From: Tetmemena sp. SeJ-2015
Lineage: Eukaryota > Ciliophora > Spirotrichea > Sporadotrichida > Oxytrichidae
Length of the DNA: 64,000 bases
Direction: 5' to 3'
NCBI GenBank assembly: GCA_027382625.1
Contig: JAJKFJ010021011.1
Span: 62,001 to 126,000, forward strand
Below the pieces are notes generated by a model. It was given only the letters and a program-made list of their open reading frames with translations, was not told where the DNA came from and searched no databases. Below, in pieces: positions 34,501 to 47,400 of the stretch. Numbering within the stretch: the first letter of the stretch is position 1; every line of letters begins with the position of its first letter. Position numbers and translations under genes: made by a program.

Positions 34501-35540
34501 TGAATAGAAGTCTTGCTCTTCGTTTCCATTGTTAGGATTTGACAGTACTTAGCTCTTAAGGCCAGATAGTGAAAAATTTGCAACATCTTATTAATTTCTA
34601 AGATGCGTTAAGGTGATCATTTGTTGAGGCGTATCCTAAGTTGTTTAAAGCTCTCGCCCCTCCCCTTAACTCTTCAATAAAAAGTGTTATCTTATGAAGT
34701 AAATGACAAACTCATTCTTGAAAGCAGAACGAGGTCTAGCAGCACTGTGCCTTATCATAGCTGAGGACTTGGAAGCTCTGATCTTTTAAACTGGTGTGGC
34801 AACTGCTGAAGCTCTTGTCATTCCAGTATTCATGTGAGTGCAGACAGTAGGCTTTGCTCCTGGGCCCATCTTCAGCTTCTAGCTTAAGCAGGCACTGCAA
34901 CTTTGATGGTGATTGTCTCTGTCCACAATATCGAGTAAGCCCTTCTTTTGATAGTCTCTCATGTTTCTCTTCACCATAGCATTTAATAAAATGATACTTC
35001 TTACAATGAAATCATATCTGTATTATTTGATTGACTTCCTGGTCTGAGAGGTCTCTGATAATATCTTTATGATTGAGTGACTGGTTAGTTCTACTGCTGC
35101 TTCTTTCATGATTGCGTTGCTACTGTAAACTGCTAGCCACCATCATTGAGTTGTTCTTGTCTCTCTGAGCTTGATTAAATAAATTTCAATCAATCTTGTA
35201 CTAGAATTTTTTGATTCTTTGACTTCTTGGTTGAGGAAGTCAGGTTAGCCGATAGTTTTCGATTTGGTGTGGGACCTTGAGCAAGTTGATGCAACTTTCC
35301 CACAGATTACGAATGCTTGAAAGTCTGGGCTTTGTTTCCACTTCCCAAAGCGGTGCTCCTTCCGCTTTCAGCCTTTTCATTATAAGGATTATATAGATGA
35401 AAATGATGTGTATATTCAAGGCACTGTTTGCAAATTTGAATGAGTGAGTTAGTGTCTGAGTTAGTTATGACTTGAGCTGGCTAATGATGCAAGTCATCAA
35501 ACGAATTGAAGCAATAGTGGCAGTACAACAGTTTGTCCAT
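31563..35540 (-). CDS. Zinc-binding, B-box-like, coiled-coil and Kelch-repeat protein
   Basis: ATG 35540 begins MDKLLYCHYCFNSF, with a later CKQC pair: an N-terminal Cys zinc site. A long Ser/Asn/Gln-rich region follows (about 35.3-33.8 kb). A B-box-like block reads CPQHIMNEIAFLDKTTKRG then ACSECI, followed by a coiled coil (NKINQLHNYLEDRL, KVKSNINRLEEQVSVNKQF). The C-terminal part is a Kelch propeller: FVMGGLNYTEKILKKCERYS, RWDPLADMCEARKNASACAL, IYVFGGSNQS, IEQYSIATNTWNILK. Stop TGA 31563-31565 after LAYILQQQQYNLE. The B-box/coiled-coil/propeller order resembles TRIM-like scaffolds; no RING was seen, so ligase activity is not claimed. Frame changes in the Kelch part and at about 33.15 and 34.6 kb indicate unresolved IESs or introns. 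Confidence 0.72.
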
Positions 35541-35849
35541 CTTATAAGAAGTTTTTTAAATGAAGTAAGAAAGAAAGTGATATTCTACAACCCTCTTTAA
35601 TTTTATTTTATTTAATTATTCTGCAAGAAGAAGATTATCCCCTTCCTTGAGATTTCTGACTTATATTATGGATTTGTATTGGGAGTATATGTTTTATATC
35701 TCTTAAATACAGTTTATGTATACAGCATTTGCATTTTCTTTACAAAAGAAAGAAGTTTTATTACTACCGCTTAGTAGTTGAAACTAACTTGCTTAAATTA
35801 TCTCTTAAAAATATAATAAAAATAATATCTCATCATAGCTGTGACTGTC

Positions 35850-36503
35850 ATTTTGGAGGCCTCCTCTCCTCCTATCTGTAGTTCTAATTCTTATATTCTC
35901 TTTTATAGTGCTAGCAGGTTCTTTTAGAGCTAGGTCTTTTCAGTTTTTATAGAAGATATCTACTGTGATAACTTGGTGTTTTCTGCCCTCTGTTGAGCAA
36001 GGTTTCTTTTCAACTCCTCCTCAATTCTATATTGGAAAAATAAGATTAAGAACTTAGAAAACCTATTTAGATTTAAGCTAGCAACTTTTAAAAAATAAGT
36101 TACAAAAGTTAAAAATATATTATTGAAACTTACCTATTTGCTTCATTAGTAAGAGCCTTGCGGACTTCTTGCGCTTTCATTCCGAGTACGTTTTCAAGCG
36201 ATTCCTTTTCTGCTCTTAGATTTTAGACTTCTCTCTTGTGAAAAGACACTTCATCGTTTATCGCAGTTATCATTTCCTAACACAAAATATTTATTTACAT
36301 GCTCTAAGAATTTGGAGAATAAGTGACTATTGAGTTAATTTTCATAGACACTTGAATAGCATGAATGGAGAGCAGTCAGTTTATTTTCTTACCTCAAGTC
36401 TAACGAGTGTGCCCTTCAAGCTGTTTGATTTATCACCTCCTCCAACTGAGGAGTAGGCGAACTAGGAATTCATGGACTAATTCATTTTATTACTCTACAT
36501 CAT
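35850..36503 (-). CDS. Small coiled-coil protein
   Basis: ATG 36503 (MMQSNKMNQSMNSQFAYSSV) leads through two clean GT-AG introns to an almost uninterrupted coiled coil: EMITAINDEVSFHKREVQNL, ESLENVLGMKAQEVRKALTN, then LSQQISSIKTEKTQLQKNLL and LQKRIQELQIGGEE. About 145-150 residues. No TGA in frame follows directly after VTAMMR, so the 3' end (~35850) is approximate. The length and all-coil build fit a cytoskeletal or ciliary structural protein, but no family was recognised. Divergent from the kinase gene, sharing a 344 bp AT-rich promoter region. Confidence 0.72.
36027..36133 (-). other. Spliceosomal intron, coiled-coil gene
   Basis: GTAAGT...CAATATAG on the coding strand, 107 bases; joins TNEAN-RIEEELKRNL in frame. 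Confidence 0.85.
36277..36392 (-). other. Spliceosomal intron, coiled-coil gene
   Basis: GTAAGA...GTGTTAG on the coding strand, 116 bases; joins GTLVRLE-EMITAINDEV in frame. Confidence 0.85.
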
Positions 36504-36847
36504 TTTAATATTTTATTTATAATTCATCTACACCAGCACAAACACATTATAAACAAGCTACTTTCTGTCAAAATACACGAAAAGATAACTTAAACAAATA
36601 AAATCATCTTTTATTTCTGCTAATCGATTCATTTAAAATATGTTCTTAACATTTATATTCTATATTTAAGTCTAGAAATAAATTATTCCTTTTGTGGAAG
36701 ATCACGAATAAATAAATAGAGTTAAACATTATTTAAGATGATAGGAATTGTACTCATAAATCCGAGATATGCTAAATAATTAAGGATCAGTTTTCAATCT
36801 ATTCAAGATTAAGCTATGGTATAATTAACAAAATTAAATAAATAATA
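36504..36847. promoter_or_regulatory. Divergent intergenic region
   Basis: 344 bp, strongly AT-rich, between the starts of the coiled-coil gene (minus) and the kinase (plus). It presumably holds both promoters; no specific element could be assigned. Confidence 0.4.
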
Positions 36848-38476
36848 ATGTCTCTAGTGCCCATTAAAACACAAACTCAAAATAAGTTTATTTGTAAGAA
36901 GATTTATAGGATAATTATTAAACTGGATAGAATGATAATTTGGATTTAGAAGGAGAGGAAAATGAAAAAATAAGAAAGAAATACCAACTGAGGTAATTAA
37001 AAGGCGAGGGAAGTGATGGCAAGATATACCTGGGATAGACTTTTATTAGCGTAGCCATCAAAGTTATCCAATTTAGCATAAGTTAATTAGAATAGCAAAT
37101 ATTATGAATGAAGAGCCGAATGCTGAGATGCTTAGGGAAATTGCAATCATGAGAGGCATAGACAATCCCCATGTTAACTAAGTCATCTAGATCTTTAAAG
37201 ACGAACACGGAAAGCTAAATCTTGTACAAAATCTTGCTAAAATGGATCTAAGGAAGTTCATTTATTAAGGATTAAAATAACTTTTATTCCTATTTATTTG
37301 CATTTTAGAGAGAAAAGAGAGGGAATAACCGCTATCTGAAGAGAGATTTGCAGAAATATTTGCATAGTTGAGCATAGGACTACAAGCTCTTCATGAAAGA
37401 GGGGTTATACATGGCGATATCAAACCAGATAACAACTCATTTTTATATTAAAGTTTCTTTTACAGCTTAAATAACATCCTTGTGTTTGAAGAAAAGACTC
37501 ACACATGTGCGGACGATGAAGGATTTGTTTACAAGATCTCTGACTTCGGTAGATCCAAGATCTATGCAGCTGAGGACGAAGATTTCAAAATGGCTGATAA
37601 TGAAGATGATTAAACACTCTTTATATTTCATAATCAAACTTCATCATATTTATTGATATGGGAGGAACTTTATCATATTAAGCTCCAGAGTGAGTAAAGT
37701 TGTCCTGTTAATTGGTTTAGGTAGAAATACAAGGGACAGTCTTCATCAATAAAAGCGGATATTTTTTCATTTGGGAAAAGCATGATGGAGTTGCGGACAA
37801 ATGACTACAATATGAGCCTGGAATTTGATGGTTCAAATTATGTCTTCCACAATCAACAGAATGGCTAACTTGATATCCTCCTTCAATAAATGATGTAAAA
37901 ATTATTTGCTAAAATTAGTACTGATCTAATTGTGATTATAGGTCTGTAAATCCAGATGATAGACCCCTCATAGACGAAATTTTGACAGTCCTCAGAGAGA
38001 CAAAGTCTTATAAAAATTATCAAAAGCTTACTCAGAGATTCCCACCTAAAAAACCCAGAATTCAAATTAGCGAAGAACGAAAATTTAGCACTAACATAGA
38101 AAGATTAAAATATGATTCTGTCTTTTAGGCCAATAAATATGCGTAAAATGGAATTAGGTTATAGAAAAATAAAATGTGTGAGTATTTTAACAAAAATCAA
38201 ATGCGAAGTGGATTATAAATAAAAAGTAATAAATAAATGAAAAAATAATGTCAAGAAATAAAACCAGAGTGCCAAATCAATTTTTAGTCAAGACATCTAC
38301 TAAGCAAATTCTAATCATATGAATTTATGAGTAAAAGTTTAAAAATCAAAAATTATAAATAATTAAGCATACTTAGAGATAGATCTAAATAATATTTTAG
38401 GCAATATAACTCTAGATCGCAAAAGTAAAATCTTAGTTGCATATAGTAATGTCAGGCCAGAATTTTTAATTACTGA
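36848..38476 (+). CDS. Protein kinase with HGD catalytic loop
   Basis: Start ATG 36848 (MSLVPIKTQTQN), joined by IES removal to NDNLDLEGEENEKIRKKYQL. Kinase motifs are in order: Gly loop KGEGSDGKIYLG, VAIKV lysine, helix-C Glu in EMLREIAIM. Then the catalytic loop HGDIKPDNILVFEEK (His-Gly-Asp), KISDFGRSK, activation segment GGTLSYQAPEQ, ADIFSFGKSMMEL, and the C-lobe VNPDDRPLIDEIL. A Gln/Asn/Lys-rich tail runs to TGA 38474-38476. The HGD variant and the TLSYQAPE loop occur in several divergent ciliate kinases; substrate unknown. All catalytic residues (Lys, Glu, Asp, DFG) are present, so it should be active. Four IESs and two introns were resolved; a further interruption near 37265-37310 (after LRKFIY) was not. 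Confidence 0.88.
36881..36930 (+). other. IES in kinase, pointer AAT
   Basis: AAT at 36881-36883 and 36931-36933. Excision of 50 bases links the N-terminus to the kinase frame (TQTQ-NDNLDLEGEE). Confidence 0.6.
37090..37109 (+). other. 20-base IES in kinase, pointer GAA
   Basis: GAA at 37090-37092 and 37110-37112. Excision gives FSISQLEEPNAEMLREIAIM in frame and removes a TGA. Confidence 0.65.
37429..37470 (+). other. IES in kinase catalytic loop, pointer ATAACA
   Basis: ATAACA at 37429-37434 and 37471-37476. Excision of 42 bases restores HGDIKPDNILVF. Confidence 0.9.
37607..37653 (+). other. IES in kinase activation segment, pointer TGAT
   Basis: TGAT at 37607-37610 and 37654-37657. Excision of 47 bases gives DNEDDMGGTLSYQAPE. 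Confidence 0.85.
37690..37720 (+). other. 31-base intron in kinase
   Basis: GTGAGT...GGTTTAG. Splicing gives QAPE-QKYKGQSSSIKADIF in frame. Confidence 0.8.
37895..37941 (+). other. 47-base intron in kinase
   Basis: GTAAAAATT...GATTATAG. Splicing gives LLQQMM-SVNPDDRPLIDEIL. Confidence 0.8.
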
Positions 38477-41345
38477 GGGAGAATCTTAGCTTTTATCTTA
38501 AATAACATCTTTTTAATTCTTACACCATTTTAGAGTGTTTGAGATGAAGAAAAAGGACATAAACTGCTGATGGAGAAGAAGGATTGCTATAATTGCAAAA
38601 ATTAATGATTAAATAAATTCCCTTTTGCTTAAAAATAGTTTTAGCAAATATAGTCAACAAGGAGCGCTTACAGTACTAGCTTTTAGCATAGCAGACTAGA
38701 GCTCAGTCCTCATTAGTCAAGGCTTTAAAGTAGTTAAACTCGTTATTCATTTATGTCCCAAATTATAATTAAAAAATATAGACATATTTCAGTTACATAA
38801 ATGTGCATTTTTATTTCTCGATAACCTAATTCTAATTTGCTTATAACATTCAGAGTTGCCATATATAGCTCCAAGAAAAACGATATCATAGAATCAAATT
38901 TTAGATCGAAGATATATTAAATAAATTTTCTAGAAAATGAATAAAAATAGAAGAAATTCATCTTTAGAATGAAAAAAAGAAACCTTAATAATGGTGAGAT
39001 GAATTAGATTATTAAATAAAAGTCTTAATTTAATAAAAATTATAAATGAAGAATTGTAATTCGCGCATTAAAATTCTGTTATGTCTGTTTTGTCGAAAAA
39101 TTGTTAAATTTTGAAAGAGTCTGTCCTACTACAATTTTATGGAGGGAGAAAATATGTGTGAAGATATTTTGATGTTACCAACACTGAGGCAAGATATTTT
39201 TCAAGTACACAGCCTATTAGCAAATGTTTATCTTTGAAATAATTTTCCAGAAACAAAGTTAGGATTAGAAGTGTCTAGACGACTATCACGATTTTTAAAT
39301 TTATAAGATTATTTTTAACAAACTCATTTTTATTGAATATTCAGCCAATATATATATCACTATCAATGTCATATCAAGAGAGAGGGAGATAAATAGGATC
39401 TTCTTTCTTATTCAATGAGCTTTTACTAAAATGAGTAAGAAATATTTATTCTGCTTTGAATTTAATATTTATATCGATTTCATAAATATGTTTGACAAAA
39501 TAAAGTAAATAAAGTCTTTTTAAATAAAGTGAAATTACTTACAGCAATAATTCTTTTAGAATTTTCAAAACAAAGAAAATGTACTTTCTTGCTTCAATGT
39601 TTTTATTGCTAATTAATTTTGTCTTATTTTTTTATTTGTATATTAAGAAGATAAACATCAATATTAGAAATGATGAGCAAGAACCTATCTAGGGAAAAAT
39701 TGAAGTTAGATTAGTTGCTTAATCATGATGCATAAGAAAAAATTGCCCTCACTTAAACTTACAATATAGCTGATAATTTAATAAAGAATTAAATTAATAA
39801 TTAAATTAATAAATTTAAAAAATTTTGACAGTTGAAGTGTGGGTTTTTGAGTTGAATTTATTACCATTTGATAACCATTAAATTCTAAAAAACATTCATC
39901 TTTGTATCTTTTTCTTTGGAGGAGAGTGGAGTGATTTCCTCAGGCACAAGTTTGTGAACTTGATTAATTTCTTGGTTCGGAGCTTGTAACAACAATATAT
40001 CTTTAAAAATACCTTCTCGTAATGGTGGAAGAACAAACTCTTCTTATAATTTGAAGAGTTATAAAACAAGCTCCATATTGGACTAATTGTATCAAGATTT
40101 AATGGCCAACATTTTAGAACTCTTCATTTATTATTTTAATTTAATTCCGATTTTCATATAAATTTTTAACAGTAATAATTTTTATACATATCGCAATTAT
40201 AAAAATTATATCGCCAGCTTTATGAACATTTCATTTTTTTTCTCAATAGAACAAAACTTATAATTTTAATATTGCTCCTTTCGTATTTTTGTTTTCAAAT
40301 TTCTCATTTAAGAATTTGATGACTCTCATCTACTACAAATAATCTATTTTAATAAGCTTGATTAATTTATTATCCTTTACTTCTTTTTGAGATCTTTTAT
40401 CTTGAAATTTTCGCTTAAATTTATCGCAACCCTATTTAAATTAAATGATAATAGAAAAAATATATTGAAAAATTATTAGGAACTAAGTTCGCTTAATTTT
40501 TCTTTTTGCACCTGATTAAAATTGATAAGTTAATATTTTTTAAATAAAGCTTAATAAATAAAAAAATCTATCTTTATCAAAGTTCGTAATTCTTTGAATT
40601 TTTTTGAGAGAGATATATACATACTTTTAAACTAGAATATTGAAAAATAAAAATGGTCTTAAGTATAAATAGTTTTTTAGTTAAATAAAATTATAGTCTA
40701 TCATTTAAATTTTAACTAAATATAGTGCAAAATGCCCACTCATCATGTCGGATGAAATTCTTTAAAGATTTTAAATTAATTAAATAGTTTTTTTTAAATG
40801 ATAAAGAAGTTTGATTTATATATTTTAACCAAAATTTTTAAGACATTTTTACTCAAATATACAAAATCTTGGATGTAAATCCACTTAATCAGATTTATTA
40901 GCAACAAAAAAGGAAATAAATCAGTGTAATTTGAGATTTTATCACTTTTCCATCACACTTTAGTCTGAAATGAGTAATAATTTAACTCAAGATCAATGTT
41001 TTTTAATTATTTATTTATCAGTATGTTTTTAAAGATAAGATTATAAGAGATTTGTAAATACAAAAAAAATATCACCTTTGTTGCTTTCAATTTTAAATTT
41101 CTTATATAAATCACTCTCAAGAATTATGATTGCATTTTCAATAAATTTTGATTAATCTCTAACTCATTTAATTAAAATGAAATTATTTTGTTGATAATAA
41201 CTTTCTTTAATTAAACATTCCTAAAAAAATGTCCATATTAAGTTTATGAGATATTTTCAGACTTCCTCTAGGAGGAATCTATTCTAAAAAGGACCAAAGA
41301 AAAACCTCTTCATTTCAATTTTAAATTGTTTTTAATATTCATTTA
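38477..41345. other. Gene-poor AT-rich region with one repeat copy
   Basis: Long A/T runs and TGAs in every frame. Weak protein-like stretches occur at 38.66-38.76 and 39.12-39.24 kb, but each meets TGA quickly and cannot be supported. Copy C of the dispersed repeat lies at 39.76-40.17 kb. Confidence 0.55.
39762..40170 (+). repeat. Dispersed repeat, copy C
   Basis: Shares AGCTGATAATTTAATAA, GACAGTTGAAGTGTG and a CTCTTCATTTATTATTTTAA end with copy A, and corresponding spacing. The central coding-like part seen in A and B is degraded. Confidence 0.6.
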
Positions 41346-43520
41346 TAATTTAGAGGAGATAGCCTAAGTGTGGTATAAGATGGGGGTTGTGGCTGTTGAT
41401 TAAAGTGATGAGAGCTAAAGATTCAAAATACTTGAGAATATGCTCGGGCCTTTTGATTATTAAAGCTTAATCGGAAAGTCGTTTCAACAACTTAAGCATA
41501 TTCAAAGAAAATATTTTAGACCAAATTTTAAAAAGGTACAAAAAACAAAACATATATTGAGCTTTCTTTATTTTATATTAATAAGATTTAATACATCATA
41601 TTAAATTCCGTTTGAGAATAAAAAATTATTATTTTTGATAATTTGAAAGAAAAATTATCTTATGATAATTAATACAAGGATTTTGACTTCAGCTAGTCTT
41701 TTGAGGAATCTATAGATTAAACTGGCATATACTATGGCTAGATTTTAGAGAAGAAATTAAAAATTAACATTAACAGAGTTAACCGGAAATTTTAATTAAA
41801 TTAGTAAATAAATAAAAAAGGATTTGAAGGTTGATAGACAAAGTATCACAAATTTAATAATTAAACCATTCGATTGATCGCTCAATTCTCAGAACTTTAT
41901 AAACTGGCAGCTTTTTGCTGGTGCATTCAGTTCTAAGTTATAAGCGAGCAAATTTTTTTTAAAGTTGATTTTTTAATTAAAGTTTATACTTCTTTAATCA
42001 TATCACTCTGCTAAAAAGTATTAAGAAGCTTACTAAAGTAGAAACTTATTTTGATGGTATTAAGCCATTTCTATTGCCATTCTTTCTTTATTATTCTCTG
42101 AAAATATCTTTATTATTTAAATCTAAACTATATTTATGTTTTTAATTAAGTCAAAAATTTATACATGTCTTTGTTTTATATTCTACCTATTTTAATCTTT
42201 AGACTTCATTATAGATTTTACTAATTTCAAACATCTATTATTTTTTATAGATTAAATTGTACTCTTTTTTTATGAATTATTATATATTTATTGTTCCCTA
42301 TCTCGATTAAATTTGCTTCTAAAGTAACTTAAAAAATTCAATTTTTCATCTTTTAAAATTCAAAAAAAAACTTAAGACTTTTTTTAAAAGTCCAAGCAAT
42401 TATATTATAAATAAACGAACTAAAATAACCATTTTTGAGATCTCAACCCAAATTAAAAATTTCATTTTGTTAATTCAAGTTACCCTGTTTAATCTGATGA
42501 AGTATTTAGTGAACACCGTTAAAGAATATTGATTAGCGATATCTATACACAAGTAGAAGCAAGGAAATTCACATTCAACATATCTTCGCTAAGACAACTT
42601 TCTCTCGAACTATCTAAAAGATCAGCAGATTAATTATAAGTTGAACTATTTATGATTTTTTAGGTGAACAATTCGTATCTGTACTGCACTAGAATAGCAG
42701 ACAGCCTACTTAAGAAAAAAATGCTTTAAAAAGCTACTTTTTCTAATTTTTCTTTTAATAATTTTTTAGTTCATTAAGTTTTTTGCAAAGTATATCAGAT
42801 ATTAAATATTAATTAATTATATTTGTATGAAGAAATTTCATGGTATGGGACGATTTGAATACTTTAAAAAAGCAAAAGTTCACGAAGGATTCTTCTGGAA
42901 CGGAGATTTCATTTTCGGAAGGATAATTTAAAACGATTGCACTGTCATCTAAAAACATATCATATTTATTTTCATACTTAATTAAATTTAGTCCAAAAAG
43001 AATAAGTATGTAAATAATATATGCATTTATATGCTATGTTCTATCTATGCATAGGTAAGTAAATTTAAGCTTGTATAAGAGACTATATTAATTATCTAGA
43101 TTCAGAAAAAAGAGATTCATGGGTTGGGGATAATATAAGTTTAGCTAAAAGCAATAATTGTATTTAATAAGTAGCTGAGTTTCAACTGTAAGTTATGGAA
43201 TAAAGATTAGACAAGTAAAGGGTTTTCGAAGAAAATGGCCGGCTCTCTGTCTTGAAAAATTCAAATCTTTTCCTTTTTGCTAAGTTTAAGTAAAATTAGA
43301 ATAGTTCACTCTTACTACTTTTACGTTATCAATTTTAAATTATAATTAGTATAATTATTATCTTATTGTTGAATGAATTGTGAGTAATATTCCAGCTGCA
43401 GAAGGACATATTCAGATACTCAGAGGCTTACTATGATTTAGGAAGGAAAAAGAAATAGTCTTAATAAGATATTTTACTCGTTACCAGAGTAAAACTAGAC
43501 CAATTTACATGATTAAACAT
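41346..43520 (+). CDS. Fragmented MORN-type protein
   Basis: Separated segments keep protein-like sequence on the plus strand. 41380-41535: MGVVAVDQSDESQRFKILEN and LIGKSFQQLKHIQRKYFRP. 41672-41785: YKDFDFSQSFEESIDQTGIY. 42528-42640: DIYTQVEARKFTFNISSLRQ. 42827-42930: FHGMGRFEYFKKAKVHEGFF then WNGDFIFG, and about 43115: RFMGWGQYKFSQ. A last block is near 43.4 kb (DIFRYSEAYYDLGRKKK). The GxGxFEY...HEGFFxNG pattern is that of MORN repeats, which often tether proteins to membranes or the cytoskeleton. AT-rich spacers of 100-700 bp between segments are probably large IESs; their pointers were not resolved. Treating all blocks as one gene is inference. Confidence 0.4.
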
Positions 43521-43899
43521 ATTTTGGAAGATATCACAAAATTCCGATTTGTAAAATTCTTAATTCTTTTCTTAATTTCTTACAAATCTACCGCTGAGTA
43601 AAAAATTATAATAAATTAATTTTAATATATTATTAACTAATACTTAGGTAGTAAAGTCATTTATAGAATGTTGACATTTCGATCCATAAAATTTAAATAA
43701 TTTATTTATTTCAATCCTAAATTATAAAAAAGATATATAATCAGTATACTATTTATTATAAAATTAATTCAGATTTTAATAGACAAAAAAATCTCAAAAA
43801 TTGATCGAAAATTGGTAGGAATAAGCTCTCTTTTAATATCTGCAAATCCTGTTTTTAAAAGTAATTTCTTAATAAAATTATGATAAAAGATAAATTGAT

Positions 43900-44100
43900 T
43901 CGCGGTTAGAATTTCTAAAGAGTCTCAAATGAAGATTCTGAGAATGAAAGTTAAGTCTAAGAATCATCTTATGGGCAAGAGTTTGAGATGATCACTTAAG
44001 AATATTTTAGCTCACATATTTAGATTAATAGATCCCATATTAAAGTGAAGATAAAAATAAGCTAGAATTAGATATTGCTAGTAGGGGGAATAAATTGAGA
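43900..44100 (+). CDS. Acidic coding-like segment
   Basis: Reads VSNEDSENESQVQESSYGQE then FEMITQEYFSSHIQINRS, ending at TGA near 44099. Normal codon texture in AT-rich DNA; no family recognised. It may be an upstream segment of the kinase that follows. Confidence 0.3.
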
Positions 44101-44149
44101 TAAAAGAGGAAAAATCTAAATAGCATGTGTCATCGAAAGTGTTCCCCAT

Positions 44150-44490
44150 TTAAAAAATAATTGGAACCAATTAGATTTTGAGCTCAAATTCTAAAAACTT
44201 TTTTATCCTTGCAACTTTTGTGTGGGAGTGCTCAATACAGAGTTATAAGCGACACAAGTTTCAATGACGAAAATGAAGAGGGTGATGAAGAGTGCGTGAG
44301 TCATATCTCGCTGCTAAGAGGTGCTACGAAGATGATTAAAGAGGAAACTCGTATTAATTTTTAATAAGCTATCGAACAAGCTGCAGATCAGGGACTGAAT
44401 CTGCGATTTGAACTGACACCATTTTACACTTCTCCATTTATTATTTTAACTAATCACCAATTTTAATTAAAATTCCAACTATAAAAAGGC
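44150..44490 (+). repeat. Dispersed repeat, copy B, with open frame
   Basis: Matches copy A over several hundred bases. Its frame LLCGSAQYRVISDTSFNDEN and DEECVSHISLLRGATKMIKE is open through QQAIEQAADQGLNLRFEL, whereas copy A has a TGA after THINF. Confidence 0.75.
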
Positions 44491-44499
44491 AAGTGGCAA

Positions 44500-47400
44500 G
44501 AGTTTGGCCTGCAAAGTACGTAATAGCAATAGTGATGAGGATGAGGAAGAGGAAAAATCTTAATAACACGAAATAAATGTCATCGACATAAGCGAATTCA
44601 ACCCCATTTAAGCCAAACCATAAGTTGAAATAGACTAAATTTTGAGCTCCATGAATTTAAGAAAAGCAGATTTTGAAGAAATTATTCAGGATCACACTTC
44701 CGAAGACGAGGAAGAGAAAGATCAGAGGGATATTGAAAACTTAAGATAGACCAAAATTAGGCTAATGCGAAGTAAAAAACTTAGAGCAAGAATAAATTGG
44801 GCGAAGGTGGATTCGGAGTAGTCACAAAGTCTACTTCTAAAGAAGGAGATCAAATTATAGATATCGCTTATTTAATAATTTGAGTTTAAGTTTAGAATAT
44901 ATTTTAAGCTGTGAAGAGGAGTTTGCATCCAATCGATGGCCCAAAATCTCTTCTCCGCCAATCGATAAATACTCAAGGAAGTTAAAAATGATTGTGTGTT
45001 TATTAATGATATGACCATTCCTTTGTTTGTTTTTTTATTTATAAGGAAATATACTTGCTTGATAGACTTAAGAATCCTCACATCGTAAAGTTAAAAGATA
45101 AGTTTATCCTAGTTAAAAATGCTGTGATCAAGACTATGAAGACAACAGAAGAGTAGAAAATACAAGTGCTGTTGGAATTAAGCAGATAGCAGAAAGAAAA
45201 TGGAACTGCTGCAGTTTTATTACTAATTTAACGAAAATAAGAAAAATCCTGCTAGAAGTTATGGATCGGAAACCTTAGGCAGTCAAAAAAGTATATTTTT
45301 AACTGGAAGATGAATATGTCTTTTCACTAGTTGATCTTGAATCACTGTATATATTTTTAATAAATTTATTTCCTTTCCAATAGAAATAAAAATTTAAATC
45401 ACTACAAATTCAGTAAGTTATTTTTATAAGACCTATTAAATAATCACAGTATTAGAAAAGCTCAAGCTTTGAAAAACTGTCCAGCAAGTAAAGCTCTCAA
45501 GATTCTAAATTGTAAAGCAAGCTCTCCATTTTAGGCAGTTAACTCAGACTAGAAAAGCAGACATGAAGAAGATAAAGAGGGCAGCTAATTTGATGTGGAG
45601 GATATTTTCTTGAATCCAAGAAAACTAGAAAATGTTTTTGTCTATTTATTTTAAGTTAAACATTTGTTAGATGATTCCTATAGTTCCCAAACTCTCCAGA
45701 ATTAAAGCACATTGAATAAATAAAAAGGAGTAGAAAGAGCAGTAGGAATTAAGCAGAAATTAAATTCAAAATGGATCCAATAACTTGATCTTTTGTCTGA
45801 AGACATTTCTGGGAAAAGTTAGGTTGAAGAAGAAAAGGAAAGTTGTGGCTTGCATCCGAATTTAAAATAAGATTTTACATTCCTTGCGGCAGGAGATCTC
45901 AACATTAAACATCTCGGTCTCAGAATCTATTTAAAAATTCAAAAATTATTATTTTGAAAAGTAAATGTTAATGAAAAATATGTGAATTTTTACTTATTAG
46001 AATCATACTTTGTTTATCTGAGCTTTAAAGTATATTTTTACTATATAAATTGGATATATAGTTTCGGAAAGAAAGCCAAAAGTGATTTAAATAGTCATAA
46101 TTATTTCTTACAATATACTGAAATAATAATTTAATTATCAAAGAATGAAGTATTTTATTTAGTTTGTTATTTCTCAGAATATCTAAGATGGCGAGAATCA
46201 AAACTATTTTTAGTATTTAAATCAGCTTAGATAAGACAAAGAATCCGATCTCTATCAAATAATAATTTAATATTACTGATATAAAAATTATATTGAAGGT
46301 ATCAGCTGTTTCTGGCGATGGTAGACTTAGTTTTGAAAGTAAATTTCTACAAGAAACTAGAACCTTTAAATATACAAAGAATTATGATTTTATGAATAAG
46401 TGAATTTAACCAATGAAGGTGCATTCAGAGGAAGTTCAATCTTAGCTAGCATTTTATTATTTTGGATGGACAATATTTAATAATTTAGTTTAAATATTAT
46501 TCGGAAACTATTTTTTTAATCTTATGTATAGCTCTAAACCATTCATGAAGAAAGAATATCAATAAATATCCTGTTGAATAATAACCTTTCCTATCTTTTA
46601 TATAAATAAAAATTAAAATTTCTTCCGAAGTGAGTTTATAGAATAATGAAATAATTTATTAAGGCAAGAGGAAATACACAAAGAGAATGAACTCCCTTGA
46701 ACTCATTAGATAAAAATATACAGTAATTTAATCTAATTTATAATTAAATTAAGGAATTCTTAATAGAATCTACACTTTATTAAGAGTATATAAAATTAAG
46801 GCAAATAAAGTATTTAATTAATTGCTACAGTTTTTCAAGTTGCGGACTCTTAATCTGAGGAGTCTAAAGTTAAAACAGTAAATGAGAATGATCAAGTTCC
46901 CGCCGCTAGATAACAGATTTAAAATGAATTTGGAAGCTTGGAAAAATACTTATAAAATTAAAAGAGTTTATTTATATTAATATAGAAGAAGGAAACTAGG
47001 TATATTATATTTAATTAAATTTATGCTATCTTATCTATCAACATATCTCTTAGTCAATTAATTCAAATTTTAATTAGTGCTAATTTTAAATTGGCTATTT
47101 ATTTTTTCTAAAAGTTTATTGTAAAGGATATTTTGTATTTGATATTTATGATCTATTTATTATTGGAGGAAAGCAATAATGATCCTGCTATTTATAATCT
47201 ATGAGAGGAGTCAAGAATAAATGATAAACAGGCCAAGTGGAGATGAATTGCAAAGATATTCATTCGAATAAATGCATACTCTAAATCATAATTTTGAGCT
47301 AAATATATCAACATACTCTCAAGTGTACTCAGCAAGCTCTCTCTAATTTTTATTTAATTTTAGGTTTAATTTAAAATCAAATATGCATAAAGGCTAAAAA

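Noticed and set aside
37260..37310. IES with ATTTATT repeats after LRKFIY in the kinase
   Set aside because: Excision at this repeat shifts the frame and creates a TGA, so the interruption remains unresolved.
39100..39260. Kelch-like fragment (FYGGRKYV...RYFDVTNTEARYF)
   Set aside because: A TGA splits the two halves and no further repeats follow; too short to support.
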